Shown: positions 29,321 through 38,428 of the stretch, piece by piece
Layout of the letters: every line of letters starts with the position of its first letter
Numbering within the stretch: the stretch's first letter is position 1
Assembly (NCBI GenBank): GCA_963744575.1
Contig: CAVUUF010000012.1
Span: 124,001-188,000, forward strand
Origin: Palsa-504 sp963744575
Lineage (GTDB): Bacteria > Actinomycetota > Actinomycetes > Streptosporangiales > Streptosporangiaceae
Direction: 5' to 3'
DNA: 64,000 nucleotides
Program-made: the position numbers and the translations under genes
The notes under the pieces: model-generated
Told to the model about the DNA's origin: nothing
Database searches by the model: none
The model's input: only the letters and a program-made list of their open reading frames with translations

Positions 29321-29496
29321 CGTTCTCGAGCAGCGCGCGGGGCTCGGCTACCGTGGCTGATTAAGTCTTCCGGGGTGAGATCATCCCAGAGTGATCTTCT
29401 CGGCCGTCTACCTGCTGGCCAGTCTTGTTCTACGCACATGGGGTTTTGCGGGTTGAGCCTGCGCCAGCTGATATCGACGTTGAGGAGCTCTAGGAG

Positions 29497-29809
29497 CCGG
29501 GCTTGGACACCGACGGGTTTGGGATGGTGGCGGGGTTGCCGTCGTGGGCGGGGATCAGCCGCAGGCCGGCCAGTGCCCGGAAGATGGTCCTGCCGTGGGG
29601 CGGGCGGGGGCGGGGCCGTAGCCGCGCAGGCCGGTCATTATCTCGGCGTACGGGGCCAGTGCCTGACGGACCTGCCGCCCGGCCAGGCAGAAGATCAGCA
29701 GGGCCAGGCAGATCAGGGTGATCAGGGCGGTGATGCGCCGGTTGAGTTCCAGGAAGACCGGGGCGATGGCGAGGGGGCCTTTGAACTCGCCCGCCGCACG
29801 CCGGGCCAC
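29497..29809 (-). pseudogene. Transposase C-terminal fragment (IS1634-like)
   Basis: The frame reads FKGPLAIAPVFLELNRRITA, LITLICLALLIFCLAGRQVR and, after a frameshift near 29610, GRTIFRALAGLRLIPAHDGN. The hydrophobic helix after NRRI and the final TIF motif are typical of the C-terminus of IS4/IS1634-type transposases. The catalytic domain is absent. Confidence 0.6.
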
Positions 29810-29838
29810 ACCGGCGCGGCACCCGGATCAAAGGCGGC

Positions 29839-30087
29839 TCACACGTCACGTAGACCGGGGTGCAACACACGGCCGTCTTCCTCATCGAAGGCGCGGTGCG
29901 ACTTGCCGCCCTTCCACGCGCTAGCCGCGCGGCGGACTTTCGCTGGCTGGATCAGGCACAGCCCCGCGGTGAACAGCAGCGCCGCGAGCCGGGCCAGCGG
30001 GATAGCAAGGCAGACGCCGCATATGACTATCAGCCATCCCGGCATGACCGCGGTCAGGCTCCGCGTGATCTTACGGATAGTAATCAT
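29839..30087 (-). CDS. Hypothetical small membrane protein
   Basis: ATG 30087 follows AAGGGGTGG, giving 82 aa: a basic N-terminus (MITIRKITRSLTAV), two helices (GWLIVICGVCLAIPLARLA; ALLFTAGLCLI) and a charged tail. The start overlaps the stop of the upstream gene (30084-30524) by four bases, so the two are likely co-translated. No family is recognised. Confidence 0.5.
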   Translation of the reverse strand: MITIRKITRSLTAVMPGWLIVICGVCLAIPLARLAALLFTAGLCLIQPAKVRRAASAWKGGKSHRAFDEEDGRVLHPGLRDV

Positions 30088-30524
30088 CGAGTTCCACCCC
30101 TTTGCGTGGCTTTCGCGCGGCCAGGACCTAAGCTCCTGGCGCATGGCCCATTCGGGCCGGGAGGCGGCCCGAGGTGCTTGTCGTACGCGGCTATTGCCGC
30201 CTGTAGCGGGCGCGGCCCGCGGAGCCACTGAAGCCGCGGCGGGACCTCGGAGTAGTCCAGGTAGGGATGGTCGCCGCAGCCGGGGCAGATGAGCTCAAAC
30301 ATGTCGGTGTAACCGCCTTCGAAGCGGCCATCCAGGATCCGGGCTGGCTGGCGCCGCACGAACGCCGTCCTGCCGTGGCCGGGCTGACCGGCAAGCGGAG
30401 GTGTGACGGCGTCGCCGGGGGCGATGCGCAGCCACGGGTCACCCCGATCATGCGGGCGCGGTGCGGAGACGACGACCGGACGGACAGCCGGTCCGGTACC
30501 GGCGATGGTGTCGGGACTGCTCAC
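30084..30524 (-). CDS. Hypothetical protein with a CxxC motif
   Basis: The 146-aa frame has a disordered Pro/Arg-rich N-terminal half and a conserved-looking C-terminal core: GGYTDMFELICPGCGDHPYL, DYSEVPPRLQWLRGPRPLQA, AIAAYDKHLG. The C-P-G-C pair and following His could bind zinc. Similar short proteins occur in actinomycetes without known function; the real start may be an internal site near the core. It couples to the small membrane protein downstream. Confidence 0.5.
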   Translation of the reverse strand: MSSPDTIAGTGPAVRPVVVSAPRPHDRGDPWLRIAPGDAVTPPLAGQPGHGRTAFVRRQPARILDGRFEGGYTDMFELICPGCGDHPYLDYSEVPPRLQWLRGPRPLQAAIAAYDKHLGPPPGPNGPCARSLGPGRAKATQRGGTR

Positions 30525-30695
30525 TCAACTCACGGCCAAGCGATAGTTCCAACGCTGCCGGGGTCTGGAGCAACGATGTTCGTTATCACAGCACGATAAC
30601 ACGCAAGCACTGGCGCAGCCCAATGTCCAGCTCAGCCGGACAGGCTGGCACCGTCGTCGTGCATGATCGGCCCGGTGGTGCAGACCGGGCACGGC

Positions 30696-31025
30696 TCATC
30701 GGTCCGCCACGCGGTCACCGCGGTCATGCAGCCACCTCCGGCCACCCCGTCGGTTCGACCGGTTCGGCAGGCACGCGGTGGCCAGGGCGCGGATGTCGGC
30801 GTCGGAGACCCATCTGGCGCGGACCCGCACAGGGTCCGGGTCGGCTTCCAGCCGGACGAATGCCACCCCAGCACCCGTGGCCGGGTCGGGCGAGATCAGC
30901 TCGCAGGCCGCGCCGCGGTCCCGGGCGCCGTCGCCGAGCACCGTATCTACTTGCTCGGGTTCGTCCAGCCGCATGGATCCGGTCGGCGAACAGTTTCCGG
31001 TGTCCTCTCCCACCGGCCTCATCAC
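30696..31025 (-). CDS. Hypothetical protein
   Basis: This 109-aa frame includes a plausible folded stretch (VDTVLGDGARDRGAACELIS, GVAFVRLEADPDPVRVRARW, VSDADIRALATACLP) and then a low-complexity end. An overlapping frame from 30727 to 30632 starts MTAVTAWRTDEPCPVCTTG with a CxxC, possibly the next gene's N-terminus. I recognise neither. The reading is tentative. Confidence 0.3.
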   Translation of the reverse strand: MMRPVGEDTGNCSPTGSMRLDEPEQVDTVLGDGARDRGAACELISPDPATGAGVAFVRLEADPDPVRVRARWVSDADIRALATACLPNRSNRRGGRRWLHDRGDRVADR

Positions 31026-31197
31026 AGCTCAGCAGTAGCCCCCTCAGCTGCCGCTTGACCTGATCTAGCGCTCCGTAAGATGCTGAGGTTGCAGGCATCT
31101 GGGAGGGGCCTCGTCGGCATGGGCGTGAGCGGCGTGCGCGGGCAGCCCGGACGATCGCGACGGGCGGGCGGGCCGGGCTTTGACCTGATCGTGTCGA

Positions 31198-31640
31198 GCT
31201 GCATCCTCTGGTGGTCCGGGCCGGGACTGTGCGCAGGTCGGCGTTGATCGAGCGGCTGGCGCGGGATGACTCGCGTCCGATCGTGTCGGTGGTCGCGCCG
31301 CCCACCAGGCCGTGGAGAACCATCCGGGGCTCGCCGTCTTCGTTGCGGTGCTGTCCGCTCTAGCAGGCAAGTCGGCTGATGCCGAGCGATGGGCCAAGCT
31401 CGCCGAGGATGGAGCCGACGTGGCGGCGAGCCTGCCTGATGGAAGCTCCTCGATCGGGCCGTGGCTGGCCCTGCTGCGGGCGCTGCTGTGCCGCCACGGC
31501 CTTGCCCAGATGCGGGCCGACGCGGAACTGGCGGTCACGACCATGCCCCGGAAGCTTCTGGCGGACCGCATCGGCCCTGTGCCTGGCGATGGCGCACCTG
31601 ATGGCCGGTGATCCAGACCGGGCCGATGCGATATTCGAAG
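31198..31640 (+). pseudogene. MalT/LuxR-type regulator remnant
   Basis: The N-terminal stretch LHPLVVRAGTVRRSALIERL, ARDDSRPIVSVVAPP leads to the P-loop in this family, but at about 31305 the sequence jumps to the TPR-like middle region (VENHPGLAVFVAVLSALAGK, DGSSSIGPWLALLRALLCRH, GLAQMRADAELAVTTM). About 300 residues, including the Walker motifs, are missing, and there is a further frameshift near 31555 (LCLAMAHLMAGDPDRADAIF). The C-terminal HTH is replaced by transposase sequence. Confidence 0.65.
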
Positions 31641-31643
31641 ACG

Positions 31644-31769
31644 CGGCTGATCGCCGTCCCCGGCCGGCTGATCCGCCACGCCCGCCACCTGAGCCTGTGG
31701 CTGCCGCCCGGCCACAGCCTGCTTCCCGAGGTCCTGGCCCGACTGCGGGACCTGCCCGCACCCGCCTGA
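31644..31769 (+). pseudogene. IS1380 transposase, C-terminal tail fragment
   Basis: The frame reads RLIAVPGRLIRHARHLSLWL, PPGHSLLPEVLARLRDLPAP and a stop, the usual ending of IS1380-family transposases. It begins mid-protein, joined to a LuxR remnant, and is on the plus strand. The truncated transposase at 556-1734 lacks this end, though the two pieces are not contiguous parts (about 60 residues are in neither). Confidence 0.65.
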
Positions 31770-32557
31770 CCTGCGCATCCTGAGCCCCGGCTCCCCGTCC
31801 TTGCCCACGGCCCGCCAGCCCCGAACCACGGAAGGCCTCCCAGACCAGCGAACCCGGCGCCGACTCCCGGGCTGTCAGCGTGCCAGCTACCAGGAATTCT
31901 CGCGCACCATCATTTATGGAAGCCAGGGTCAGCTCACCGCATTATTCGCGGATTCGGGTCAGAGCAGTAGGGGAAGTAGCGCTGATTGCTCATCGGCATT
32001 GCGGTTGACGTCGCGTGTGGCCTTGCGCGCCGGCAGCGTGGGGAAGTGCGCGTATCCATGTAGTTCATGGTGAAGGGTCAATAGAGGTAGGGCAGTTGGC
32101 AGCCGGTCACAGACGTGGTGAAACACGTGTCGCCGTACCTGGCGGGGCGACCGCATCCTTCCCTACCAGCAAGTCTGACCTCAGACTGGGGGCTGATTCG
32201 CTGAGTGAAAATCGGCAGGGAACGCGCTGACGCGCCCGTAGCCATGCTCAGGCACGCGAACTGTGGTAGCTACGCGACCCTTGAAGCCCGTCGGGTCACG
32301 CCGACGGACGCGACCGCCTCCCTTCACCGCGACACGCCGTACTTCGGCAAAACGAGTCACATCAGGATCGGCTACCCCATACACCACTTCCGTAGATATG
32401 AACGCCCGTCGCACCCGTCTTTGTGCGCTGAACCGGCACTGCGGTGCCGTCGCTGGGCTACTGGATCACTTGCCATGCATGCTGGTGCAGCAATGGGCAT
32501 CAACTGGGCGGCGCCTCCTGGGTGCAGCCGAGGATGAGACATCCTCGGCCGGTCCCG
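31770..32557. other. 790-bp region without a recognisable gene
   Basis: Base composition looks lower in GC than the flanks, and open frames on both strands are short and unconvincing. The only structure I see is a perfect hairpin at 32528-32548 next to the insertion sequence. It may be degenerate mobile-element DNA. Confidence 0.5.
32528..32548. repeat. Perfect 9-bp hairpin
   Basis: CCGAGGATG (32528-32536) and CATCCTCGG (32540-32548) are separated by AGA. No T-run follows on either strand, so it is not a classical intrinsic terminator. It lies ten bases outside the end of the IS1182-like element, which may have targeted it. Confidence 0.6.
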
Positions 32558-34008
32558 CTAGGAACGTGCTGAAAAAGCCAGTTCCTGGGACTCTTCGCAG
32601 CCGAGTCCCCGCTCCTGGGCAGCGCCTGTGGTCAGCCCGGTTCACGCTGAGGTGCGGCCCGGATGACCTTTGGTGCCCGGGCCACCGGCCAGCTGGCAGG
32701 CCGGGATGGCTGAAGGGCATGCCGGGCGGCCTGGCCGCCTGGTCAGGTGGCCAGCGCCCAGCCGCCGTCACGGCGGGCTAGGCCCTTGCCGAGCAGGTTG
32801 CGCAGGTTGAGCGCGGCGGTGCGGCGCTTGAGCCAGGCGTTATTCTTGGCCGTCCCGCGGTAGCGGAGCCTGAGCCGCCGTCCCCGCCAGGTGGCCACCT
32901 GGCGGGGACGGCGCGCTCGATGTTCGGGCGGTATGTCGTGTAGTCCTTGCGCAGCCCGCTGCTGGCGGCCCAGCCGGCGCGGGCGGCGCGGAGCAGGTCG
33001 TCGCGGGGGTGCAGGACGAGCTTGCGGCCGGTCTTGCAGGTCGTGCGCCCGGTAGCCGTCCCTTCTGGCCTCGCCCGACTTGCGGTGTGCCGGGCCCCGG
33101 GATCCACCGTGGAGATCACCCGGTCTTCGGCGACCTTGCGGGCGATCCGCCACCGCCCGTCGGTGCCGTCGGAGCCCTCGGCGGGCTCCACGTCCTGCCC
33201 GGCGACCAGGGCCAGCAGCGCCAGCGCGGACCCGGCCCGCTCCTCCAGGTCACGGCCTTCAGCGCGGTCACCACAGCGTTGCGTTCGCGTCGCTGACCAG
33301 CGCTGATACTAGCGCGTCCTTCGCGGCGGGATCGTCCCGGTCGATCTGCGGCTTGCCCGGCTTGCTGTAGTCATGGCCGGCGCACACCCGCGCGATCTGC
33401 TCCGCCGCGCCGGGGACCTCCCGGGCCACCTTGCGGATCGCGGAGACCAGCTGGGCCACGGTGTCCTGGGTGGCGACCGCGTCCGCCAGGATGGTGGAGT
33501 CCACCGCCCGGCGGCGCCGGCCCCCCAGCACCCCGGTCTCCCGGACCACCTTGCGGACCGCGTCGCTGATCCGGTCCGGGGCGCGCCGACCTCGCGATCC
33601 GGTTCCGCAAGTACACCAGCGACGACGGATCGACCCCCGATCATCCAGCGGCGCTCCGATCGCCACCTTCCATCGCACATCGAACCGGGCCGCCTCGGCC
33701 GTCTCCCGATCCGAATAATCGTGCAAGACCTGCAAGGTCAGCACCGCGGCCATCCGGGCGGCCGGCAGCGACGGCCGGCCCACCCCCGGCGGGGCGACAG
33801 GTCCGCGTAATCCGCATCCGGGAACACATCAGCCCGGTACGCGGCCAGGAACGCGAACATGCTCCCCGCCGGCACCAGCTGCCCCACCGCAGTGTCCAGT
33901 AATCTCCCGTTCATCCGGTCAAAGCCCTGCATAGGTGAATCATCCCGGATGTCCGGCTGGCCGACCAGACACGCCCACAGACGGGCTGGCTTTTCAGCAG
34001 GCTCCTAG
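32558..34008 (-). mobile_element. IS1182-like insertion sequence
   Basis: The ends are inverted repeats of about 22 bp: left 32558-32581 and, as reverse complement, right 33986-34008. They share CTAGGA, then TGCTGAAAA and GCCAG, with one-base differences. CTAG at both outer ends may be part of the repeat or a target duplication. The enclosed transposase gene is on the minus strand and broken. Confidence 0.7.
32780..33932 (-). pseudogene. IS1182-family transposase, frameshifted
   Basis: The start is GTG/ATG 33932 (FDRMNGRLLDTAVGQLVPAG, SMFAFLAAYRADVFPDADYA). A frameshift near 33785 leads to GRPSLPAARMAAVLTLQVLH, DYSDRETAEAARFDVRWKVA, then further shifts to DRISDAVRKVVRETGVLGGR and RRRRAVDSTILADAVATQDT (first catalytic Asp), and after about 33270 to VISTVDPGARHTA (second Asp region) and RKLVLHP. 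The family protein is about 450-500 aa in one frame; here at least three shifts break it. Confidence 0.75.
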
Positions 34009-34064
34009 AGGAACTTTCGTGCTTGACTCTCAGCTTGCCGAAGCGCCGCAGACCCTGCTCACCG

Positions 34065-34604
34065 TTATGGTGCCGACGGCGAATCCGGTGGAGGAGCTGG
34101 CGCGATCGAGGTCGCAGGCACCGGGGATGTTGCCGCGGATCCTACGGCGGCTTCCGTTGTCTGCTCTGAGAGGTCTGCGCTCTGGATCGGGATCCGGATG
34201 CCTTCCGGTTTTGCCGGGGGCATCGGGAAGCTGACCTCCAGGATTCCCTTCCGGTAGCGGGCCATGATGTCTTGCGCGTCGACCCGGGCGGGGAGTCTGA
34301 CCGACCGGGTGAGCGACCCGTAGCGGAACTCCGTGCGATGGGGTTGGTCGTCATGCTGCCAGCGCTCGGCCTGAATGGTCAGGGTCTTGCCCTCGACGGT
34401 GACTTTGATGTCCTTATCCGGGTCCAGGCCGGGAAGCTCAGCGCGGATCACGTAATGGTCGTCACGCAGGAGTTCTTCGACCCGGAACGTCTGAGCTGAG
34501 GAAAACGCCAGCAGCGCCGTCCGCGGTGACTCGGGCCAGGCTGGCAGGTCCGGGAACATCCCGCGGAGCATGGCAGGTACCTGGCGGTGTACTGGTTTGG
34601 CCAT
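34065..34604 (-). CDS. Hsp20/alpha-crystallin small heat-shock protein
   Basis: The 179-aa protein has a central alpha-crystallin domain (about residues 40-135): FRVEELLRDDHYVIRAELPG, DIKVTVEGKTLTIQAERWQH, EFRYGSLTRSVRLPARVDAQ and YRKGILEVSFPMP. It would hold unfolding proteins as an ATP-independent chaperone. The C-terminal tail is Pro/Ala-rich and lacks an obvious IxI motif apart from IRIPI at about residue 141. The insertion sequence ends 56 bases from its stop. Confidence 0.9.
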   Translation of the reverse strand: MAKPVHRQVPAMLRGMFPDLPAWPESPRTALLAFSSAQTFRVEELLRDDHYVIRAELPGLDPDKDIKVTVEGKTLTIQAERWQHDDQPHRTEFRYGSLTRSVRLPARVDAQDIMARYRKGILEVSFPMPPAKPEGIRIPIQSADLSEQTTEAAVGSAATSPVPATSIAPAPPPDSPSAP

Positions 34605-35041
34605 GACGCCCTCACCTTCTGTCAGGCCGTCATCTGATCAGGTCCAGCGCGTTAGCCCCGCCCAGAGGCTGGACGGGCCCCACAGGCCCGCGACCTGGGT
34701 GGAACCAGATCAGCACTCAAGCGCGCGCCTGGCGACCCGGCCGCGGGTGGACTCGGGCCACCCCGGCCCGCTACTGGCCGTGAGGCCCGGATCTGCGGCC
34801 TGTCGATCGAACAGAGACCCGAACCAGGGTACCCGAGCCAGCACGCCAAGTGAAGGCGCAGGTCACCTTCCTATTTCCAGGATCCAGGTCTGGCATCGCG
34901 CAGGTAAACGCCTCCGAACGGATCGCGGCCCGGGGTATTGCCCGGTTACGCTGCCGTGATACGAACAACGTGAGGTGCTGCCGCTGATCCGCCCGGCATA
35001 GACGAAGACGCAGGAGCAGACGAGGCAGCAAAAGGGGGGCT
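34605..35041. other. Gap without a recognisable gene
   Basis: This 437-bp stretch is upstream of both the minus-strand hsp20 and a plus-strand remnant, so it probably holds divergent promoters. I could not identify a specific operator. No frame is convincing. Confidence 0.45.
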
Positions 35042-35330
35042 ATGGGCTTCGAGGCGGTTACCGCCCGTCTGCAGACTATCGCTGCATGGCTGGCCGGACG
35101 GCTCGTGCGGCACGACCGCCGGATCGCGGCGGCGCGCCAGGATCTGGCCGGTGAACGGGCTGCCGGAGGCCGGGACGCTGGTGCCGCCGGCGGCCGGCCG
35201 GGCAGCCCAGTCGGCTCCGGTCGTTCGACTCGGCGCGCGTTGCCGACCTGAAATACCGGGCCTGGGTCGGGTACTACCAGCACAAGTGGTACCAGGCGCT
35301 GATGGCTTTCGTCGGGCTGATCAGCAGGCC
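35042..35330 (+). pseudogene. Hypothetical protein remnant, frameshifted
   Basis: ATG 35042 follows AAAGGGGGG. The first frame starts MGFEAVTARLQTIAAWLAGR, LVRHDRRIAAARQDLAGERA. The expected continuation NGLPEAGTLVPPAAGRAA and then SFDSARVADLKYRAWVGYYQ, HKWYQALMAFVGLIS lie in the other two frames. It resembles a small actinobacterial protein of unknown function. Confidence 0.45.
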
Positions 35331-35515
35331 GCGGCCGAGGCCATCGACGTGTTCGGTGATGCCGGGGAATGGGATGTGCTGGAGGACATCCCGAACGACT
35401 CCGCGGCGGCACTTATCCTGCTGGAGCACCACTGGGCGGTGCCGCTGCGCGACGCCATCGCCCGTGCGGGCGGCTTCCGTCTCAGCGATGGGTTCATCAG
35501 CCCGCTCGACCTCGG
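35325..35515 (+). pseudogene. DUF1269/DUF6325-like C-terminal fragment
   Basis: The frame reads ADQQAAAEAIDVFGDAGEWD, VLEDIPNDSAAALILLEHHW and AVPLRDAIARAGGFRLSDGF, the end of proteins in which a W-A-x-P-L/F-x-x-A-I/V-x-x-A-G-G core recurs (compare WENLWAAPFASAVRRSGGQL in the 36921 protein). Its N-terminal part is missing and it is joined to transposase sequence. Confidence 0.45.
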
Positions 35516-35963
35516 AATCACCGCCAACCCGGACGGTCCGTGGACCGTACAGCAGATCCGGAATCTGCTGATGGACCTGGGTGTCCGGGCTGCGGACTTC
35601 CGGTTCCTGGTCCGCGACCGCGCTGGGCAGTTCACCGCATCATTTGACGCAGTCCTGGCCGACGCCGGCATCGAAGCCGTGAAGATCCCGCCCCGCGGCC
35701 CAAGAGAGCGAACGCATACGCGGAAAGATTCGTGCTCACCGCCCGGACCGAGGCCACCGACCGGATGCTGATCTCCGGCCAGCGGCATCTGCGGCTGGTC
35801 CTGGCCCAGTACGAGGCCCACTACAACGGACGCCGCCCCCCACCGCAGCCGGCATCTCCACCCGCCCCGCCCCGACCACCCTGGCGCGGACCTCACCCAG
35901 AAGCAGATCAAGCGCCGTCCCGTCCTCGGCGGCCTCATCAACGAATACAAGCGGGCCGCATAG
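35515..35963 (+). pseudogene. Integrase-core transposase, C-terminal half
   Basis: GPWTVQQIRNLLMDLGVRAA, DFRFLVRDRAGQFTASFDAV (catalytic Asp), LADAGIEAVKIPPRGPR is followed after a frameshift by ERFVLTARTEATDRMLISGQ (catalytic Glu), HLRLVLAQYEAHYNGRRP and after another by RRPVLGGLINEYKRAA to the stop at 35963. This is the rve-domain half of an IS3/IS481-like transposase. The matching N-terminal half type is at 47434-47825. Confidence 0.65.
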
Positions 35964-36319
35964 AAGCCGAGGTCAGGAACGGTGGCCGAGTTCTGGAACC
36001 CCACAGGCCCATCCGGACAGGTCAGAGCGCCGGGCGGTGATGTTGAAGAAGCCGGCGACGAGCAGCAGGATGGCCGCGAAGACGACCAGCCCGTAGCCGC
36101 GCCTTCCGCGCGGTGGCCGCCTGTGCCCCGGGGCGTGGTTGTTGTTGCCGATGTCATGCTGGCCTCCCGCGCAGAATCGGTCCATGCCAGGATCGCCTGA
36201 GCCTTCGCCGGGACTGCCTGGCGGCTTGAGCCCGATCCTGTTGGAGCCGTCTGGATGCGTCATACTCTTCGGAGGGTGATTCCGGCCAGCCGTCGGCGGC
36301 TTGGCGGTCACGGCAGCGT
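35964..36319. other. Gap without a recognisable gene
   Basis: A minus-strand frame near 36000-36157 contains one hydrophobic stretch (GLVVFAAILLLVAGFFNITA) following GRRGYG, possibly a tiny membrane protein (start near 36157, MTSATTTT...). I give it low weight. Nothing else is seen. Confidence 0.4.
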
Positions 36320-36665
36320 CGCACGTCGCATGCGGGCCTAAATGCAAGCGCGGGGCTTGCGGCCGGAGGGTCTCAGAGTCAAGCGCAGGCCGACCGCCGG
36401 CTCGATGGCCTCCGGGCACGACGCCACCGCGGGTTGGGCAATCTCCCGATAGTCATCGATGCCGGCCAGCATCGTCATGTTCAGATTGGGCAGTTCGGCG
36501 AGTAGCCGGGCGTTGACCTGGGCGTAGTCACGGTAGCAGTTGCTGAACACCACATGGGTGACCTCGGTGCTGGCAGCCAGGCCGCGGATCTGGCGGCCCA
36601 TTCGCTCAGCTCGGCCTCGCTGTAGCGGTAGCCGAACCTTTCATCGATTCATTGCTGGACCACTT
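36320..36665 (-). pseudogene. DUF72-family protein, C-terminal fragment
   Basis: The reading RFGYRYSEAELSEWA, then after a frameshift RQIRGLAASTEVTHVVFSNC, YRDYAQVNARLLAELP matches the end of DUF72 proteins (TIM-barrel, unknown function), where FNNCYRDYAQVNA-like text is usual. The frame then continues into unrelated sequence to 36338. The N-terminal 200 residues are absent. Confidence 0.55.
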
Positions 36666-36789
36666 GTCGGAATGGCCGTGCATGCGGACCACTGGTCGTT
36701 ACTCAGCCACTACGCTTGCCCGGCCTTGAGCGTGCGTAGGTCGCCAGGTTCCGCCGTTTGTCCCAGGCTAGGCGCGCCCACGACCTGGG

Positions 36790-36890
36790 CGGCTACCACC
36801 GCAGTCTTGGCGACCGGCGCGTCGCGCCCGGGTGTCACGGCGGCGGCCACTACGGCAGTCCTGGCGACCGGCGCGCCGATGACGCCGACT
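36790..36890 (+). repeat. Degenerate direct repeat
   Basis: A block containing GCAGTC(T/C)TGGCGACCGGCGCG occurs at about 36799 and again at about 36855, each preceded by an ACCACCG/ACTACG-type lead. There are two copies, not in a recognisable gene. Confidence 0.45.
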
Positions 36891-36920
36891 CTTCCGGCAC
36901 GTGCTGGCCTGAGGGCATTT

Positions 36921-37646
36921 TCAGTCTCCTGCGGTTCCCTGGTCGGCCTGGACCGAGGCGATGATCGCCTGAACGGGAATCCTCCCGTTGGCGATCAGCT
37001 GGCCGCCCGAACGCCGCACCGCTGACGCGAAGGGTGCCGCCCACAGGTTCTCCCAGATGAGCACCCCGGCAGTGCTCCCTGGCTGCATCCCAGCGGCAAG
37101 GTGGTCCACGTCCTCCGCGGCCAGGAGTTCCGCCAGTTCGGCCTCGATCGCGTGCAGTTCTTCGAGGCCAGCGATGTCGGAGAGCTCGGTGGCCTCGACG
37201 GTACCGTCTGCGTCTTTGGTGAGGATCAGGACATCGATCACGCGGATGGTGCCGGAGTCGACCAGCGCTCGCAGCTCTGCCGCCATCTCACCGGTGAAGC
37301 TGCTCGCTCCCGCCGGGAACTCGACGACGAGGTAGTCGACAGGGCCCAGCTGACCTAGGGATACCTCAGTCGTCATCATTCCGTTCGCTTGCTTGACTTG
37401 AGCCGGTCGGCACTTGGGCGTCTCGTGGCGGGCGCCGGCGGGCGGCTCCACGACGGTTATGTCGATCAGTTCCAGGCCGAAGCCGGCGATCCGCTGCAGT
37501 AGTCCGTGGAGGGCGCCCTGATCGGGGAGCTCGAGATGGAGCGTGGTTGTGCCGGGGCCCACGCTGACCTCACAGTCGTCGAATGCTGCCCGGAGGATGG
37601 GGCCCGCCTCGCCGGAGAATGTGATCTCGTATGTTCGTGATGGCAC
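36921..37646 (-). CDS. Two-part protein: small ACT-like domain fused to a DUF6325-like domain
   Basis: The start is set at GTG 37646 (VPSRTYEITFSGEAGPILRA). Residues 1-70 form a small ACT-like domain (DDCEVSVGPGTTTLHLELPD, QGALHGLLQRIAGFGLELID). From about residue 91, MTTEVSLGQLGPVDYLVVEF begins a DUF6325-like domain (GTIRVIDVLILTKDADGTVE, WENLWAAPFASAVRRSGGQL, ANGRIPVQAIIASVQAD). These are normally two neighbouring genes; here one 241-aa frame spans both with no stop between. A separate start at 37377 is possible but has no strong RBS. Confidence 0.65.
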   Translation of the reverse strand: MPSRTYEITFSGEAGPILRAAFDDCEVSVGPGTTTLHLELPDQGALHGLLQRIAGFGLELIDITVVEPPAGARHETPKCRPAQVKQANGMMTTEVSLGQLGPVDYLVVEFPAGASSFTGEMAAELRALVDSGTIRVIDVLILTKDADGTVEATELSDIAGLEELHAIEAELAELLAAEDVDHLAAGMQPGSTAGVLIWENLWAAPFASAVRRSGGQLIANGRIPVQAIIASVQADQGTAGD

Positions 37647-37879
37647 TAGTTTGGCGCCTCGCTGCCTGCTCCTAGTCACGCGTGGTCCGAGTATGCATGG
37701 TGGGCGGGGCTGCGTCCTCACCTTTCGAGGGCGACCGGTTGTCTGGGGCCGTCAGTATGACATCTCGGCGGTCCGGTCAGCGCGCCCGTCCGGGTGACCC
37801 AGACCGGGACGCTGCGGTCTGCCGCGTGAGCCAGGCTGCTGCGCGCGGTTCGGGTTCTCGGTACCCGATCGGGGCTCGG

Positions 37880-38075
37880 GCGGGGCCAAGGCATCTGCCT
37901 CATGGGCGGCACCGGGATTCACCAGGAGCAGGGCGCAAAGCGTGGTCGTGCCAGGACCCGCGCTGATTCCAAGCCGTCGGACACCGCGCGTTCACGCTGC
38001 CCGCCTGGCTAGCGAAAGTGATCTCGAATACTGGTGATCGAATGGTTGTGCGCATCGCAGCCTGCTTCCGATCAT
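37880..38075 (-). pseudogene. Decayed second copy of the small ACT-like protein
   Basis: ATG 38058 starts MRTTIRSPVFEITFASQAGS, like YEITFSGEAG in the neighbouring gene, and a shifted frame gives SAGPGTTTL before ending. Only about 50 residues are traceable. It is a broken tandem paralogue of the 37646 gene. Confidence 0.45.
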
Positions 38076-38428
38076 GCGTGCCGCCAGCATGCGGGACGGC
38101 TTGGCCCTCCTCATCACCTTCCGGAGATGACCAGCGGACAGTGCGCCTCCGCGGAAGTTCACTGGCGTTCAGGCCTAGCCAGTCATGGCCGTACTGGAGG
38201 GATCCCGGTCCCACGGGTCGGGCTGGCAGACGCGAGCCGACGCATTTCCGTGAGCGGAGCTTGCTTAACCACGTATCACCTTGCGAGAATAAGGCTCAGT
38301 GTGCTGCTCCAGACCCCGGCGGCCATACGATCTACTGGCCTAGGGTGTGAGTGAGTCGCGAAGACGTGCGGGTGGCGGCCAGCAGCTGATCGGCCGGTCT
38401 TTCGAGGGCTGTCCCTGGAGGGCCGGAA
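38076..38428. other. Intergenic region upstream of the large regulator
   Basis: About 350 bases between a decayed gene and the 910-aa regulator. GGAGGG at 38417-38422 is the regulator's ribosome-binding site. No other feature can be supported. Confidence 0.45.

Noticed and set aside
37900..38214. Intact small gene at 38214
   Set aside because: The similarity to the ACT-like family is split over two frames; no complete domain remains.
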